From: Rhodopseudomonas rhenobacensis
Lineage (GTDB): Bacteria; Pseudomonadota; Alphaproteobacteria; Rhizobiales; Xanthobacteraceae
DNA: 64,000 bases
Assembly (NCBI RefSeq): GCF_014203125.1
Contig: NZ_JACHIH010000009.1
Span: forward strand, 62,001-126,000
Reading direction: 5' to 3'
A program made the translations under genes and the position numbers. The notes beneath the pieces were generated by a model. That model was given only the letters and a program-made list of their open reading frames with translations. It had not been told where the DNA came from and ran no database searches. This document shows, in pieces, positions 46,179 to 54,430 of this stretch (the first letter of the stretch is position 1; each line of letters begins with the position of its first letter).

Positions 46179-47675
46179 ATGCCCGCTGCGATTTCAGCCC
46201 TTAGCCTCCGCCTGCGCCCGATCGTCGTGGCCGTCGGCCTTGCCTGTGCCGCCGCGTTGAGCGTCGCCCCGGCACAGGCCCGCGGTCCGGACGGCATCGC
46301 CGACGTCGCCGAAAAGGTGATCGACGCGGTGGTCAACATCTCCACCACCCAGACCATCGAGGCCAAGGCCGGCCCCGGCGACGGCAACAAGGGCGCTTCG
46401 CCGCAGCTGCCGCCGGGATCGCCGTTCGAGGAGTTCTTCGACGACTTCTTCAAGAACCGCCGCGGCGGCGACAAGGGCGGCGGCCCGCGCAAGACCAATT
46501 CGCTGGGCTCCGGCTTCATCGTCGACACCGCCGGCATCGCCGTGACCAACAATCACGTCATTGCGGACGCCGACGAGATCAACATCATCATGAACGACGG
46601 CACCAAGATCAAAGCCGAGCTTGTCGGCGTCGACAAGAAGACCGATCTGGCGGTGCTGAAGTTCAAGCCGCCGGCGAAACCCTTGGTCGCGGTGAAGTTC
46701 GGCGATTCCGACAAGCTGCGGCTCGGCGAATGGGTGATCGCGATCGGCAACCCGTTCTCGCTCGGCGGCACGGTCACCGCCGGCATCGTCTCGGCGCGCA
46801 ACCGCGACATCAATTCCGGACCCTATGACAGCTACATCCAGACCGACGCCGCGATCAATCGCGGCAATTCCGGCGGCCCGTTGTTCAACCTCGACGGCGA
46901 AGTGATCGGCGTCAACACGCTGATCATCTCGCCGTCCGGCGGCTCGATCGGCATCGGCTTTGCGGTGCCGTCGAAGACCGTGATCGGCGTAGTGGATTCG
47001 CTGCGGCAGTTCGGCGAATTGCGCCGCGGCTGGCTCGGCGTGCGGATCCAGCAGGTCACCGACGAGATCGCCGAGAGCCTCAACATCAAGCCCGCGCGGG
47101 GAGCGTTGATTGCCGGCGTGGAAGAAAAAGGCCCGGCGAAGCCCGCCGGCATCGAGCCCGGCGACGTCGTCGTCAAGTTCGACGGCAAGGACATCAAGGA
47201 GCCGAAGGACCTGTCGCGCGTGGTGGCCGACACCGCGGTCGGCAAGTCGGTCGACGTGGTGATCATCCGCAAGGGCAAGGAAGAGACCAAGCAGGTCACG
47301 CTCGGCCGGCTCGACGACGGCGACAAGCCGGTGCCGGCCTCGGTGAAGAGTCAGCCGGAAGCCGAAAAGCCGGTGACGCAGAAGGCGCTCGGCCTCGATC
47401 TGGCGGGGCTCAGCAAGGAGCTGCGCGCCAAGTACAAGATCAAGGACAGCGTCAAAGGCGTGCTGATCACCAGCGTCGATATCGGCTCGGATGCGGCAGA
47501 GAAGCGGCTGGCTGCCGGCGACGTCATCGTCGAGGTGGCGCAGGAAGCCGTCGGCAATGCCGGCGACGTCAAGAAGCGGATCGAGGCGATCAAGAAGGAC
47601 GGCAAGAAATCCGTGCTGCTCCTGGTCTCCAACGGCGACGGCGAACTGCGCTTCGTCGCGCTCGGCGTGCAGTAG
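46179..47675 (+). CDS. degP: Periplasmic serine protease, DegP/Do family
   Basis: 498 residues; a periplasmic protease and chaperone for misfolded proteins. A signal peptide (LACAAALSVAPAQA) is followed by the protease domain with His (VTNNHVIADAD), Asp (DKKTDLAVLKF) and Ser (RGNSGGPLF), then two PDZ domains. AGGAGA lies before ATG 46179. It follows the hflKC cluster, which together covers quality control at the inner membrane and in the periplasm. A DegQ-type function cannot be excluded. Confidence 0.93.
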   Translation: MPAAISALSLRLRPIVVAVGLACAAALSVAPAQARGPDGIADVAEKVIDAVVNISTTQTIEAKAGPGDGNKGASPQLPPGSPFEEFFDDFFKNRRGGDKGGGPRKTNSLGSGFIVDTAGIAVTNNHVIADADEINIIMNDGTKIKAELVGVDKKTDLAVLKFKPPAKPLVAVKFGDSDKLRLGEWVIAIGNPFSLGGTVTAGIVSARNRDINSGPYDSYIQTDAAINRGNSGGPLFNLDGEVIGVNTLIISPSGGSIGIGFAVPSKTVIGVVDSLRQFGELRRGWLGVRIQQVTDEIAESLNIKPARGALIAGVEEKGPAKPAGIEPGDVVVKFDGKDIKEPKDLSRVVADTAVGKSVDVVIIRKGKEETKQVTLGRLDDGDKPVPASVKSQPEAEKPVTQKALGLDLAGLSKELRAKYKIKDSVKGVLITSVDIGSDAAEKRLAAGDVIVEVAQEAVGNAGDVKKRIEAIKKDGKKSVLLLVSNGDGELRFVALGVQ

Positions 47676-47697
47676 TCTCTGCAAAGTGCTTTGACGC

Positions 47698-47910
47698 GAA
47701 CCCCACCCCAACCCTTCCCCGCAAGGGGGAGGGGAGTTCGCTGCGTTGCGCGGGACGTCCCGCCTTCAAATCCAGGCTCGGTCCCAGATAAATTGAGCGT
47801 CGAGAGTTGCATTGCGAATGAGCAATGAGCCGCCGATCGTTGCTTTTGAAGGCGCCGCCGAGTGCTGCCCGCTTCGCTCTCCCTCGCGGGGAGGGGGCGG
47901 GGTGGGGGTA
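47698..47910. repeat. Palindromic repeat, divergent family A
   Basis: The outer inverted parts are CCCCACCCCAACCCTTCCCC (47701-47720), CGCAAGGGGGAGGGG and CTCCCTCGCGGGGAGGGGG (about 47879-47897), then GGGGTGGGGG. The middle holds about 120 bases unlike the other copies. It fills most of the 274-base gap after degP; nothing else is seen there. Confidence 0.6.
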
Positions 47911-47949
47911 ACTGTACCGGGTCGCGGTGTTGGATTGGTGGGCAGGTAG

Positions 47950-48498
47950 ATGTCGATGGCCAGCGTCAGCGCGTTTCAACAATTCCTGCAGGATCACGAC
48001 ACCGCGACCGCGGCGATCGTGGCGTGGTGCCGACGTCATCAGCCGGGTAGCGGCGATGACCTGGCGGCGCGGGTGCTGCTCGATCGCGAGGCCGATCCCG
48101 GCGACTATGACGGCCTGCTGCAGCTCGACGCCGGCGAGCCGATCCGCTGCCGGCGCGTGTTGCTGACCTGGGGCAATCAGGTCGTTTCCGAAGCGGAGAA
48201 CTGGTATTTTCCGCGGCGGCTTCCGCGCGAGATGCAAACCGCGCTGACTGGCAGTGAGCCGTTCGGCGCCGTGGTGGCCGGTCTGGCGCCGCGGCGTACC
48301 ACCATCGCCGTTCATACCAGCGACGACATTCTGAAGGGCGGCAAAGCTGTCGAAAGCTGCCTTGCGGAACTTGAGCGGGCGGCGGTGTTCTCGCCGGTCG
48401 AGGCCTTCGTGCTTCACGTCACCGCGGTGATGGAAGCCTCAGGCGTGGTGCTGGCGGAATTGCGCGAACATTATCGCAGGGAGTTGCTGGCGTTCTGA
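47950..48498 (+). CDS. Chorismate-lyase-like (UbiC-like) protein
   Basis: 182 residues. RRVLLTWGNQVVSEAENWYFPRRLPREM resembles the core of chorismate pyruvate-lyase-like proteins, where the Arg/Leu strand and the SxAxNWYxPxRL segment are shared. FGAVVAGLAPRRTTI fits the following strand. Whether it acts in ubiquinone synthesis is not shown: key catalytic residues cannot be checked by eye. The end is helical (EASGVVLAELREHYRRELL). It could also be a ligand-binding protein of that fold. Confidence 0.55.
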   Translation: MSMASVSAFQQFLQDHDTATAAIVAWCRRHQPGSGDDLAARVLLDREADPGDYDGLLQLDAGEPIRCRRVLLTWGNQVVSEAENWYFPRRLPREMQTALTGSEPFGAVVAGLAPRRTTIAVHTSDDILKGGKAVESCLAELERAAVFSPVEAFVLHVTAVMEASGVVLAELREHYRRELLAF

Positions 48499-48568
48499 TT
48501 CGAAGCCTGGCCGATGACGCAGGCGGCAGCGATCCCGCCAGGTTCCACCGTGCGAGCGGGCGAGCGCC

Positions 48569-48778
48569 TCACACGCCGGGAACAGTTAATTCCTGATCCT
48601 GAGAGGACTCGGAAGCGCGGTGCTCCTCCGAGATCACGTTATCGCAGGAGAAGCAGCGAAACACGTGCACCGACGGACGCAGCAGGATTCGCGGAAGCCG
48701 GCCAATCAACGTCATGGCGGCGTTGCAGGATTCACAACTTGGCGGGGCCAAGCTGCCCCCGCCGTCGATCGATGCCAT
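48569..48778 (-). CDS. Small zinc-ribbon-like protein
   Basis: 69 residues. Two CxxC pairs (PSCESCNAAM and FRCFSCDNV) flank a basic stretch (IGRLPRILLRPSVHVF), a layout for one zinc ion. Similar small proteins are common in Bradyrhizobium-type genomes, without a known role. ATG 48778 opens it. No membrane segment. It may bind nucleic acid or protein. Confidence 0.65.
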   Translation of the reverse strand: MASIDGGGSLAPPSCESCNAAMTLIGRLPRILLRPSVHVFRCFSCDNVISEEHRASESSQDQELTVPGV

Positions 48779-48936
48779 GGCAAGCGCCTTTTATAAACTT
48801 CAACCGACGATATGTCCGCAAACGAACATACGCAGCTAGAGTTTCATCTGGCTGCTCAATTTCGCTCATTTCGTGGATTTTGGATGGCTTCGGCGGGACA
48901 TTCTGCGGCCCGTGAAGACGGGCCGCGTCCCAAACC

Positions 48937-49830
48937 TCAGCCGGTGACGAATTCGCTGCGTTTGAAGCCCTGGGCGTAGAGCAGCGCGGTGAGGTCGCCG
49001 AAATCGATCCGTGCATGCGCGGCGGCGGCGACCGCCGGCTTGGCGTGATAGGCGACGCCGAGGCCTGCGGCCTGGATCATGCCGAGGTCGTTGGCGCCGT
49101 CGCCGACCGCCAAGGTGTCGACTTCGTCGAGATCGAGCTGTTCGCGCAGGTCGAGCAGCGCGGCGAGCTTGGCGGCGCGGCCGAGGATCGGCTCGGCCAC
49201 CATGCCGGTCAGCACGCCGCCGTCGACCAAGAGCTCGTTGGCGCGGTTCTCCTGAAAGCCGAGTTTGGCGGCGACCGCGCCGGTGAACTGGGTGAAGCCG
49301 CCCGACACCAGGCAGGCATAGGCGCCGTGGGCGCGCATCGTCGCCACCAGCTCGCGGCCGCCCGGGGTCAGCGTGATCCGCTCCCGCAGCACCTGGGCGA
49401 TGACGTCGAGCGACAGGCCCTTGAGCAGCGCCACGCGCTCGCGCAGCGCCGGTTCGAACTCGATCTCGCCATGCATGGCGCGTTCGGTGATCGCCGCGAC
49501 ATGGGCCTTCAGCCCGACGAAATCCGCCAGCTCGTCGATGCATTCCTGGCCGATCATGGTGGAATCCATGTCGGCGAGAAAAAGCTTCTTGCGCCTGGTG
49601 GCGACAGGCTGCACCACGACGTCGACCGGAAAGTCGCCGCGCGCTTGGCGCAGTCGCTCGGCGATCGTGGCCGGCGCTTCGTCGGAGGCGAAGGCGATGT
49701 CGGCGGCGACGCCCTCGCTGAGCCAGACCGCGGTGTTCGGCGTCGGCAGCACGGTGCGGGCGGCCTCGAGCGCGGTGGCATCAAGCGCAGGATTGCTGGG
49801 ATTGCAGATGAGCGTGGCGACGAGCGACAT
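48937..49830 (-). CDS. serB: Phosphoserine phosphatase
   Basis: 297 residues; the last step of serine synthesis. The HAD motif [19 protein letters not shown], has the catalytic Asp pair (DxDST). Motif II is in [11 protein letters not shown] and motif III in [16 protein letters not shown]. The first 80 residues form an N-terminal ACT-like domain. The start ATG 49830 uses the complement of CAT in the sequence CATG that also holds the miaA start at 49829. Confidence 0.93.
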   Translation of the reverse strand: MSLVATLICNPSNPALDATALEAARTVLPTPNTAVWLSEGVAADIAFASDEAPATIAERLRQARGDFPVDVVVQPVATRRKKLFLADMDSTMIGQECIDELADFVGLKAHVAAITERAMHGEIEFEPALRERVALLKGLSLDVIAQVLRERITLTPGGRELVATMRAHGAYACLVSGGFTQFTGAVAAKLGFQENRANELLVDGGVLTGMVAEPILGRAAKLAALLDLREQLDLDEVDTLAVGDGANDLGMIQAAGLGVAYHAKPAVAAAAHARIDFGDLTALLYAQGFKRSEFVTG

Positions 49831-50779
49831 GGCCGAGGCTATTCCGGAACGGGGCAGGGCCGTGCTTATCGCAGGGCCGACCGCCAGCGGCAAGTCGGCG
49901 CTGGCGCTGCGGATCGCCGAATCGCACCGCGGCGTGGTGATCAACACCGATTCCATGCAGGTCTACCGCGACCTGCGGGTACTGACGGCGCGGCCGACGC
50001 CCTCCGACGAGGCGCGGGCGCCGCATCGGCTGTACGGCACGGTGGACGCCGCGCAAAATTTCTCCGCCGGGGCCTGGGTGGAGGCCGCGGCGGCCGCGCT
50101 GGCCGAGGCGCGCGCGGGGGGGCTTCTGCCGATCTTCGTCGGCGGCTCCGGGCTGTATTTCAAGGCGCTGACTCGGGGACTGTCGGCGGTGCCGGCAATT
50201 GCGCCGCAGGTCCGTGACGACGTCCGCGCCCGGCTGGAGCAGGGCGGCGTCACAGCGCTACACGCCGAATTGGCCGCGCGCGATCCCGTTACGGCGGCGC
50301 GGCTCAATCCGAACGACCGCAGCCGCATCGCCCGCGCGCTGGAAGTGGTCGAGGCCACCGGGCGATCGCTCTCCGACTGGCACCGCGACGCGCTGCCGCC
50401 GCTGCTGCCGCCGGATCAAGTCACAGCGCTGTTTCTGGCGCCGGAGCGCGACGAGCTTTACGCGCGGATCGACGCCCGCTTCGAGGTGATGCTGGCGGCC
50501 GGCGCGCTCGACGAGGTCGCCGCGTTGGCCGCGCGACAACTCGACCCGCTGCTGCCGGCGATGAAGGCGCATGGCGTGCCGGCGCTGATCCGGCATCTTG
50601 CCGGCGAACTCTCGCGCGACGAGGCGGCGGCGATCGGCTGCGCCGATACGCGGCATTACGCCAAGCGGCAGTTCACCTGGTTCCGCCACCAATTGCCGGA
50701 GTTTGAATGGGTGAGGCCGGAGGCAGCGGCGGCGTTGCTGATCGACCAGCTCGCCGCCGCTTCGCGCTTGCATGGCTGA
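49829..50779 (+). CDS. miaA: tRNA dimethylallyltransferase
   Basis: 316 residues; adds the isopentenyl group to A37 of tRNAs reading U-starting codons. Walker A GPTASGKS and [12 protein letters not shown] are the family marks, and the ending RRQ-type tract appears as [13 protein letters not shown]. Start ATG 49829 shares two bases with the serB start on the other strand. ATG 49808 ([11 protein letters not shown]) is an alternative that would overlap serB by 23 bases. Length fits the family (about 300-320). Confidence 0.92.
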   Translation: MAEAIPERGRAVLIAGPTASGKSALALRIAESHRGVVINTDSMQVYRDLRVLTARPTPSDEARAPHRLYGTVDAAQNFSAGAWVEAAAAALAEARAGGLLPIFVGGSGLYFKALTRGLSAVPAIAPQVRDDVRARLEQGGVTALHAELAARDPVTAARLNPNDRSRIARALEVVEATGRSLSDWHRDALPPLLPPDQVTALFLAPERDELYARIDARFEVMLAAGALDEVAALAARQLDPLLPAMKAHGVPALIRHLAGELSRDEAAAIGCADTRHYAKRQFTWFRHQLPEFEWVRPEAAAALLIDQLAAASRLHG

Positions 50780-50849
50780 ACGCCGCTTTCCGGCTCGCGG
50801 AACGGCCGAAACACGGCTATAGTTTAACAACGCCTCATGCGAACTGACC

Positions 50850-50877
50850 TTGACATTAGAGGTTCGCTCGTTATGTT
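50850..50877 (+). promoter_or_regulatory. Promoter of the ilvIH operon
   Basis: TTGACA 50850-50855, a 16-base spacer and TATGTT 50872-50877. A start near 50884 would place the leader peptide start at 50909 in the transcript, with a proper ribosome site. Confidence 0.55.
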
Positions 50878-50908
50878 TCGCGCAACCTTCGAGAAGCCGG
50901 AGCCACTC

Positions 50909-50971
50909 GTGCGACATTTAATTACCCTCTCGCTTATCGTAGTACCTAGGCGCACCGTCTTGGGTGGCTGA
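50909..50971 (+). CDS. ilv leader peptide
   Basis: 20 residues, starting at GTG 50909 with GGAG 6 bases upstream and ending at TGA 50969. The run LITLSLIVV places Leu, Ile, Val and Thr codons close together, as in leader peptides of branched-chain amino acid operons. The stop lies inside a hairpin region and the intrinsic terminator begins about 28 bases later. In such attenuators, ribosome stalling at these codons when charged tRNA is scarce prevents the terminator. An in-frame ATG at 50873 lies inside the promoter and is not favoured. Confidence 0.75.
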   Translation: MRHLITLSLIVVPRRTVLGG

Positions 50972-50998
50972 AGCCATTCGTGAATAGACGGTGTGCGG

Positions 50999-51029
50999 AA
51001 GGGCCTCTTTTAGGGCCCTTTTTTATTTT
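50999..51029 (+). terminator. ilvIH attenuator terminator
   Basis: AAGGGCC 50999-51005, loop TCTTTTAG, GGCCCTT 51014-51020, then T tracts to 51029. It lies 52 bases before the ilvI start, so it ends transcription unless the leader is stalled. An upstream hairpin pairs CACCGTCT 50953-50960 with AGACGGTG 50986-50993. Confidence 0.85.
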
Positions 51030-51080
51030 CCGAGCGTCCTAGACCAAGCCAGCGCGCCAAGCGCATCCCGGAGCCAGCCA

Positions 51081-52874
51081 ATGACCACCGCAGCCAGCGA
51101 CAGCAAGAGCCACGATGCCAACCAGATGACCGGCGCGGCGATGATCGTCCGCGCGATGATCGATCATGGCGTCGAGCACATTTTCGGCTATCCCGGCGGC
51201 TCGGTGCTTCCGATCTACGATGAGCTGTTCCAGAATTCCGAGAAGCTGCAGCACATCCTGGTGCGCCACGAGCAGGGCGCCGGCCACGCCGCCGAAGGCT
51301 ATGCCCGCTCCACCGGCAAGCCCGGCGTGGTGCTGGTGACGTCGGGCCCCGGCGCCACCAACATGGTGACGCCGCTCGCCGACGCCTTGATGGATTCGAT
51401 CCCGATCGTCTGCATCACCGGCCAGGTGCCGACCCATCTGATCGGCAACGATGCGTTCCAGGAATGCGACACCGTCGGCATCACAAGGCCGTGCACCAAG
51501 CACAACTGGCTGGTCCGCGACATCAAGGATCTGGCGCGCGTGCTGCACGAAGCGTTCTACGTCGCCACCTCCGGCCGGCCCGGCCCGGTCGTGGTCGACG
51601 TGCCGAAGGACGTGCAGTTCGCCACCGGCACTTATCATCCGCCGCGCAAGTCGGATGTGCATGTCTCCTACACGCCGCGGCTGAAGGGCGACGCCGGACA
51701 GATCCGCAAGGCGGTGGCGCTGATGGCCAACGCCAAGAAGCCGGTGATCTATTCCGGCGGCGGCGTGGTCAATTCCGGCCCCGAGGCCTGCAAGCTGTTG
51801 CGCGAATTGGTCGAGGTCACCGGCTTTCCGATCACCTCGACGCTGATGGGGCTCGGTGCTTACCCTGCGTCCGGCACCAATTGGCTCGGCATGCTGGGCA
51901 TGCACGGCACCTACGAAGCCAACATGACGATGCATGATTGCGACGTCATGCTGTGCATCGGCGCGCGGTTCGACGACCGCATCACCGGGCGCACCGACGC
52001 GTTCTCGCCGAACTCCAAGAAGATCCACATCGACATCGATCCGTCGTCGATCAACAAGAACATCCGCGTCGACGTGCCGATCATCGGCGACGTCGGCAAT
52101 GTGCTCGGCGATATGCTGGCGGCGTTCAAGGCCGAGGCCAAGAAGCCCGACATCAAGGCGTGGTGGCAGCAGGTGGCGACCTGGCGCGGCCGCAATTCGC
52201 TGGCCTACAAGAAGAACAACGACGTCATCCTGCCGCAATACGCCATCGAGCGGCTGTACGCGGCGACGCGGGGCCGCGACACCTACATCACCACCGAAGT
52301 CGGCCAGCATCAGATGTGGGCGGCGCAGTTCTACGGCTTCGAGGAGCCGAACCGCTGGATGACCTCCGGCGGGCTCGGCACCATGGGCTACGGCCTGCCG
52401 GCGGCGCTCGGCGTCCAGGTGGCGCATCCCGACAGCCTGGTGGTCGACATCGCCGGCGATGCCTCGGTGCAGATGACCATGCAGGAGATGGCGACCGCGG
52501 TGCAGTACGAGCTGCCGATCAAGATCTTCATCTTGAACAATCAGTACATGGGCATGGTGCGGCAATGGCAGCAGCTGTTGCACGGCAACCGGCTGTCGCA
52601 TTCCTACACCGAGGCGATGCCGGACTTCGTCAAGCTCGCCGAGGCCTATGGCGGCGCCGGCTTCCGCGTCACCAAGCCGTCGGATCTCGACGGCGCGATC
52701 CAGGACATGATCAAGGTGAAGAAGCCGGTGCTGTTCGATTGCCGGGTGGCGTCGATGGAGAACTGCTTCCCGATGATCCCGTCCGGCAAGGCGCACAACG
52801 AAATGCTGCTGCCGTCGGAAGCCAACGACGAAGCCACCGCGGCCGCCTTCGCCGGCGGCAAGGCGCTGGTGTGA
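51081..52874 (+). CDS. ilvI: Acetolactate synthase, large subunit
   Basis: 597 residues; joins two pyruvates, or pyruvate and 2-oxobutyrate, in valine, leucine and isoleucine synthesis. The N-terminal Glu that activates thiamine diphosphate lies in VRHEQGAGHAAEGYAR. The ThDP and Mg2+ binding region is VVDIAGDASVQMTMQEM followed by LNNQYMGMVRQWQ. Three domains are in the usual order. ATG 51081 is preceded by GGAG. Its transcription is probably controlled by the leader and terminator just upstream. ilvH follows after a repeat. Confidence 0.95.
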   Translation: MTTAASDSKSHDANQMTGAAMIVRAMIDHGVEHIFGYPGGSVLPIYDELFQNSEKLQHILVRHEQGAGHAAEGYARSTGKPGVVLVTSGPGATNMVTPLADALMDSIPIVCITGQVPTHLIGNDAFQECDTVGITRPCTKHNWLVRDIKDLARVLHEAFYVATSGRPGPVVVDVPKDVQFATGTYHPPRKSDVHVSYTPRLKGDAGQIRKAVALMANAKKPVIYSGGGVVNSGPEACKLLRELVEVTGFPITSTLMGLGAYPASGTNWLGMLGMHGTYEANMTMHDCDVMLCIGARFDDRITGRTDAFSPNSKKIHIDIDPSSINKNIRVDVPIIGDVGNVLGDMLAAFKAEAKKPDIKAWWQQVATWRGRNSLAYKKNNDVILPQYAIERLYAATRGRDTYITTEVGQHQMWAAQFYGFEEPNRWMTSGGLGTMGYGLPAALGVQVAHPDSLVVDIAGDASVQMTMQEMATAVQYELPIKIFILNNQYMGMVRQWQQLLHGNRLSHSYTEAMPDFVKLAEAYGGAGFRVTKPSDLDGAIQDMIKVKKPVLFDCRVASMENCFPMIPSGKAHNEMLLPSEANDEATAAAFAGGKALV

Positions 52875-52892
52875 TGAGATAGCGCCGCGCGT

Positions 52893-53025
52893 CACCTCTC
52901 CCCGCGCGCGGGGAGAGGTCGGCTTGCGAGCGCAGCGAGTAAGCCGGGTGAGGGGGCGTTGCGATCGCACTAGACGCATCAACCCCCTCACCCCAACCCT
53001 CTCCCCGCAAGCGGGGAGAGGGAGC
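52893..53025. repeat. Family A palindromic repeat between ilvI and ilvH
   Basis: CACCTCTCCCCGCGCGCGGG (52893-52912) and CCCTCTCCCCGCAAGCGGGG (52997-53016) flank GGGTGAGGGGGCG and CCCCCTCACCCC-type arms. It lies in the 228-base gap inside the operon and may form a strong hairpin in the message, which could alter the ilvI/ilvH ratio. Confidence 0.9.
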
Positions 53026-53102
53026 GCGCCGCGCCCGGTTCGGCCGCTGTGCGTAGTCTCTGGCTCCGACGAACAACGACTCTGGAATGTGAGAACAACA
53101 CA

Positions 53103-53645
53103 ATGAACCAGCCCGCATCCGCTTACTTCATGGACGAGCGCAAGGACCCGATCGAAACCCACACGCTGTCGGTGCTGGTGCAGAACGAGCCCGGCGTGCT
53201 GGCGCGCGTCATCGGTCTGTTCTCCGGCCGCGGCTACAACATCGAAAGCCTCACGGTGTCGGAGACCGAGGCGCAGAAGCACGTCTCGCGCATCACCATC
53301 GTCACCACCGGCACGCTGGCGGTGATCCAGCAGATCAAGAATCAGCTCGATCGCATGGTGCCGGTGTATCGCGTGGTCGACATGACGCTGTCGGGCCGTT
53401 CGATCGAGCGCGAACTGGCGATGGTCAAGCTGCGCGGCGTCGGCGAACACCGCGTCGAGGCGCTGCGGCTCGCCGAAGCGTTCCGCGCCCGCGTCATCGA
53501 CGCCACCATCGAGAGCTTCGTGTTCGAGATCACCGGCAACTCCGCCAAGATCAACCAGTTCATCGACCTGATGCGGCCGCTCGGGCTGGTCGAAGTCTCC
53601 CGCACCGGCGTCGCCGCGATCGGCCGCGGCCCGGAAGGCATGTGA
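53103..53645 (+). CDS. ilvH: Acetolactate synthase, small (regulatory) subunit
   Basis: 180 residues; binds valine and gives feedback control and full activity to IlvI. An N-terminal ACT domain is seen in HTLSVLVQNEPGVLARVIGLFSGRGYNIESLTV. The second half, AEAFRARVIDATIESFVFEITGN and GLVEVSRTGVAAIGRG, is typical of IlvH. ATG 53103 gives the family start. It completes the enzyme with the gene upstream. Confidence 0.96.
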   Translation: MNQPASAYFMDERKDPIETHTLSVLVQNEPGVLARVIGLFSGRGYNIESLTVSETEAQKHVSRITIVTTGTLAVIQQIKNQLDRMVPVYRVVDMTLSGRSIERELAMVKLRGVGEHRVEALRLAEAFRARVIDATIESFVFEITGNSAKINQFIDLMRPLGLVEVSRTGVAAIGRGPEGM

Positions 53646-53700
53646 ACTGGACTTCTCCCGGGCCGGATATACATTGTGTATCCGATCAGGGAGCGCCGCG

Positions 53701-54060
53701 ATGAAGGTCAAAGTCGCCAAATGGGGCAACAGCCTCGGCATCCGGTTGCCGAGCGCCGCCGCTGACAGCGTCGGCGCCACGGCCGGCAGCGAGCTCGATC
53801 TCACCATCGAGAACGGCGAGCTGCGCCTCAGGTCGATCCGCAAGACATCGGCGCAGCTGCTCGAGGAGATGCTCGACGAGATGGAGCGGCTTGGACCCGA
53901 GCAGCAGTCCGAAACCGTCGATTGGGGGCCCGATCGCGGGTCCGAGATCATCGACGATGACTACTCGCGCGGGATCTTGGTGGAAGGGCCGGACGGCGCG
54001 CCGGTTCGCGCCGATTCCCTGCCAACGAGACATCCGAAGAAGCGCGATGAAACTTCCTGA
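53701..54060 (+). CDS. MazE-type antitoxin
   Basis: 119 residues. The N-terminal swapped-hairpin AbrB/MazE fold reads MKVKVAKWGNSLGIRLPSAAADSVGATAGSELDLTI, with WGNSLGIRLP as the DNA-binding mark. The rest is acidic and flexible (LLEEMLDEMERLGPEQ) and would wrap the toxin. It is longer than E. coli MazE (82). The stop overlaps the toxin start by 14 bases. The pair lies between ilvH and ilvC, so it is an accessory insertion within an amino acid gene cluster. Confidence 0.85.
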   Translation: MKVKVAKWGNSLGIRLPSAAADSVGATAGSELDLTIENGELRLRSIRKTSAQLLEEMLDEMERLGPEQQSETVDWGPDRGSEIIDDDYSRGILVEGPDGAPVRADSLPTRHPKKRDETS

Positions 54061-54421
54061 CGCCGGTGACATTGCGTGGGTCGATTTGGACGACACGCGC
54101 GGAAGCGAGCAGTCGGGGCGTCGGCCGGCGCTTGTTCTGACGTCGCAAGCCTTTCACGAAGTCTCCCGGCGCGCGGTGGTGTGCCCTATCACTTCGAAAA
54201 TTCGCCACTGGCCGACCAACATCACTCTGCCGCAGGGCATGAAGACGAAGGGCATGATCATGGTCGACCAGGTGCGCTCGATCGATCGGGCCGAACGGTT
54301 GTTCGATATCATTGAGCAGGCCCCGGCGCAGATTGTGGACGATGTGCGGGGCAAGCTCGCGGTGCTGCTTGGAATCGACGTTGCGACCCTGGGCGGCGCC
54401 GGCACTGGCGAGACGGTCTGA
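54047..54421 (+). CDS. MazF/PemK-type mRNA interferase toxin
   Basis: 124 residues. The fold opens DAGDIAWVDLDDTRGSEQSGRRPALVLTSQAFH, with the RRPALVLT strand typical of PemK/MazF. VVCPITSKIRHWPTNITLP and KGMIMVDQVRSIDRAERL carry the conserved Thr/Ser and the QVRSID strand. The toxin is an endoribonuclease that cuts free mRNA; the cut sequence is not known. It begins inside the antitoxin gene. The operon appears intact. Confidence 0.88.
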   Translation: MKLPDAGDIAWVDLDDTRGSEQSGRRPALVLTSQAFHEVSRRAVVCPITSKIRHWPTNITLPQGMKTKGMIMVDQVRSIDRAERLFDIIEQAPAQIVDDVRGKLAVLLGIDVATLGGAGTGETV

Positions 54422-54430
54422 TCGCCCCGC

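Noticed and set aside
47736-47867. Small RNA or gene between degP and the UbiC-like gene
   Set aside because: No open frame with ribosome site, and no clear promoter plus terminator pair outside the repeat arms.
51039-53951. 970-codon open frame antisense to ilvI and ilvH
   Set aside because: Shadow of GC-rich coding sequence; it also crosses a non-coding repeat, and no domain is seen.
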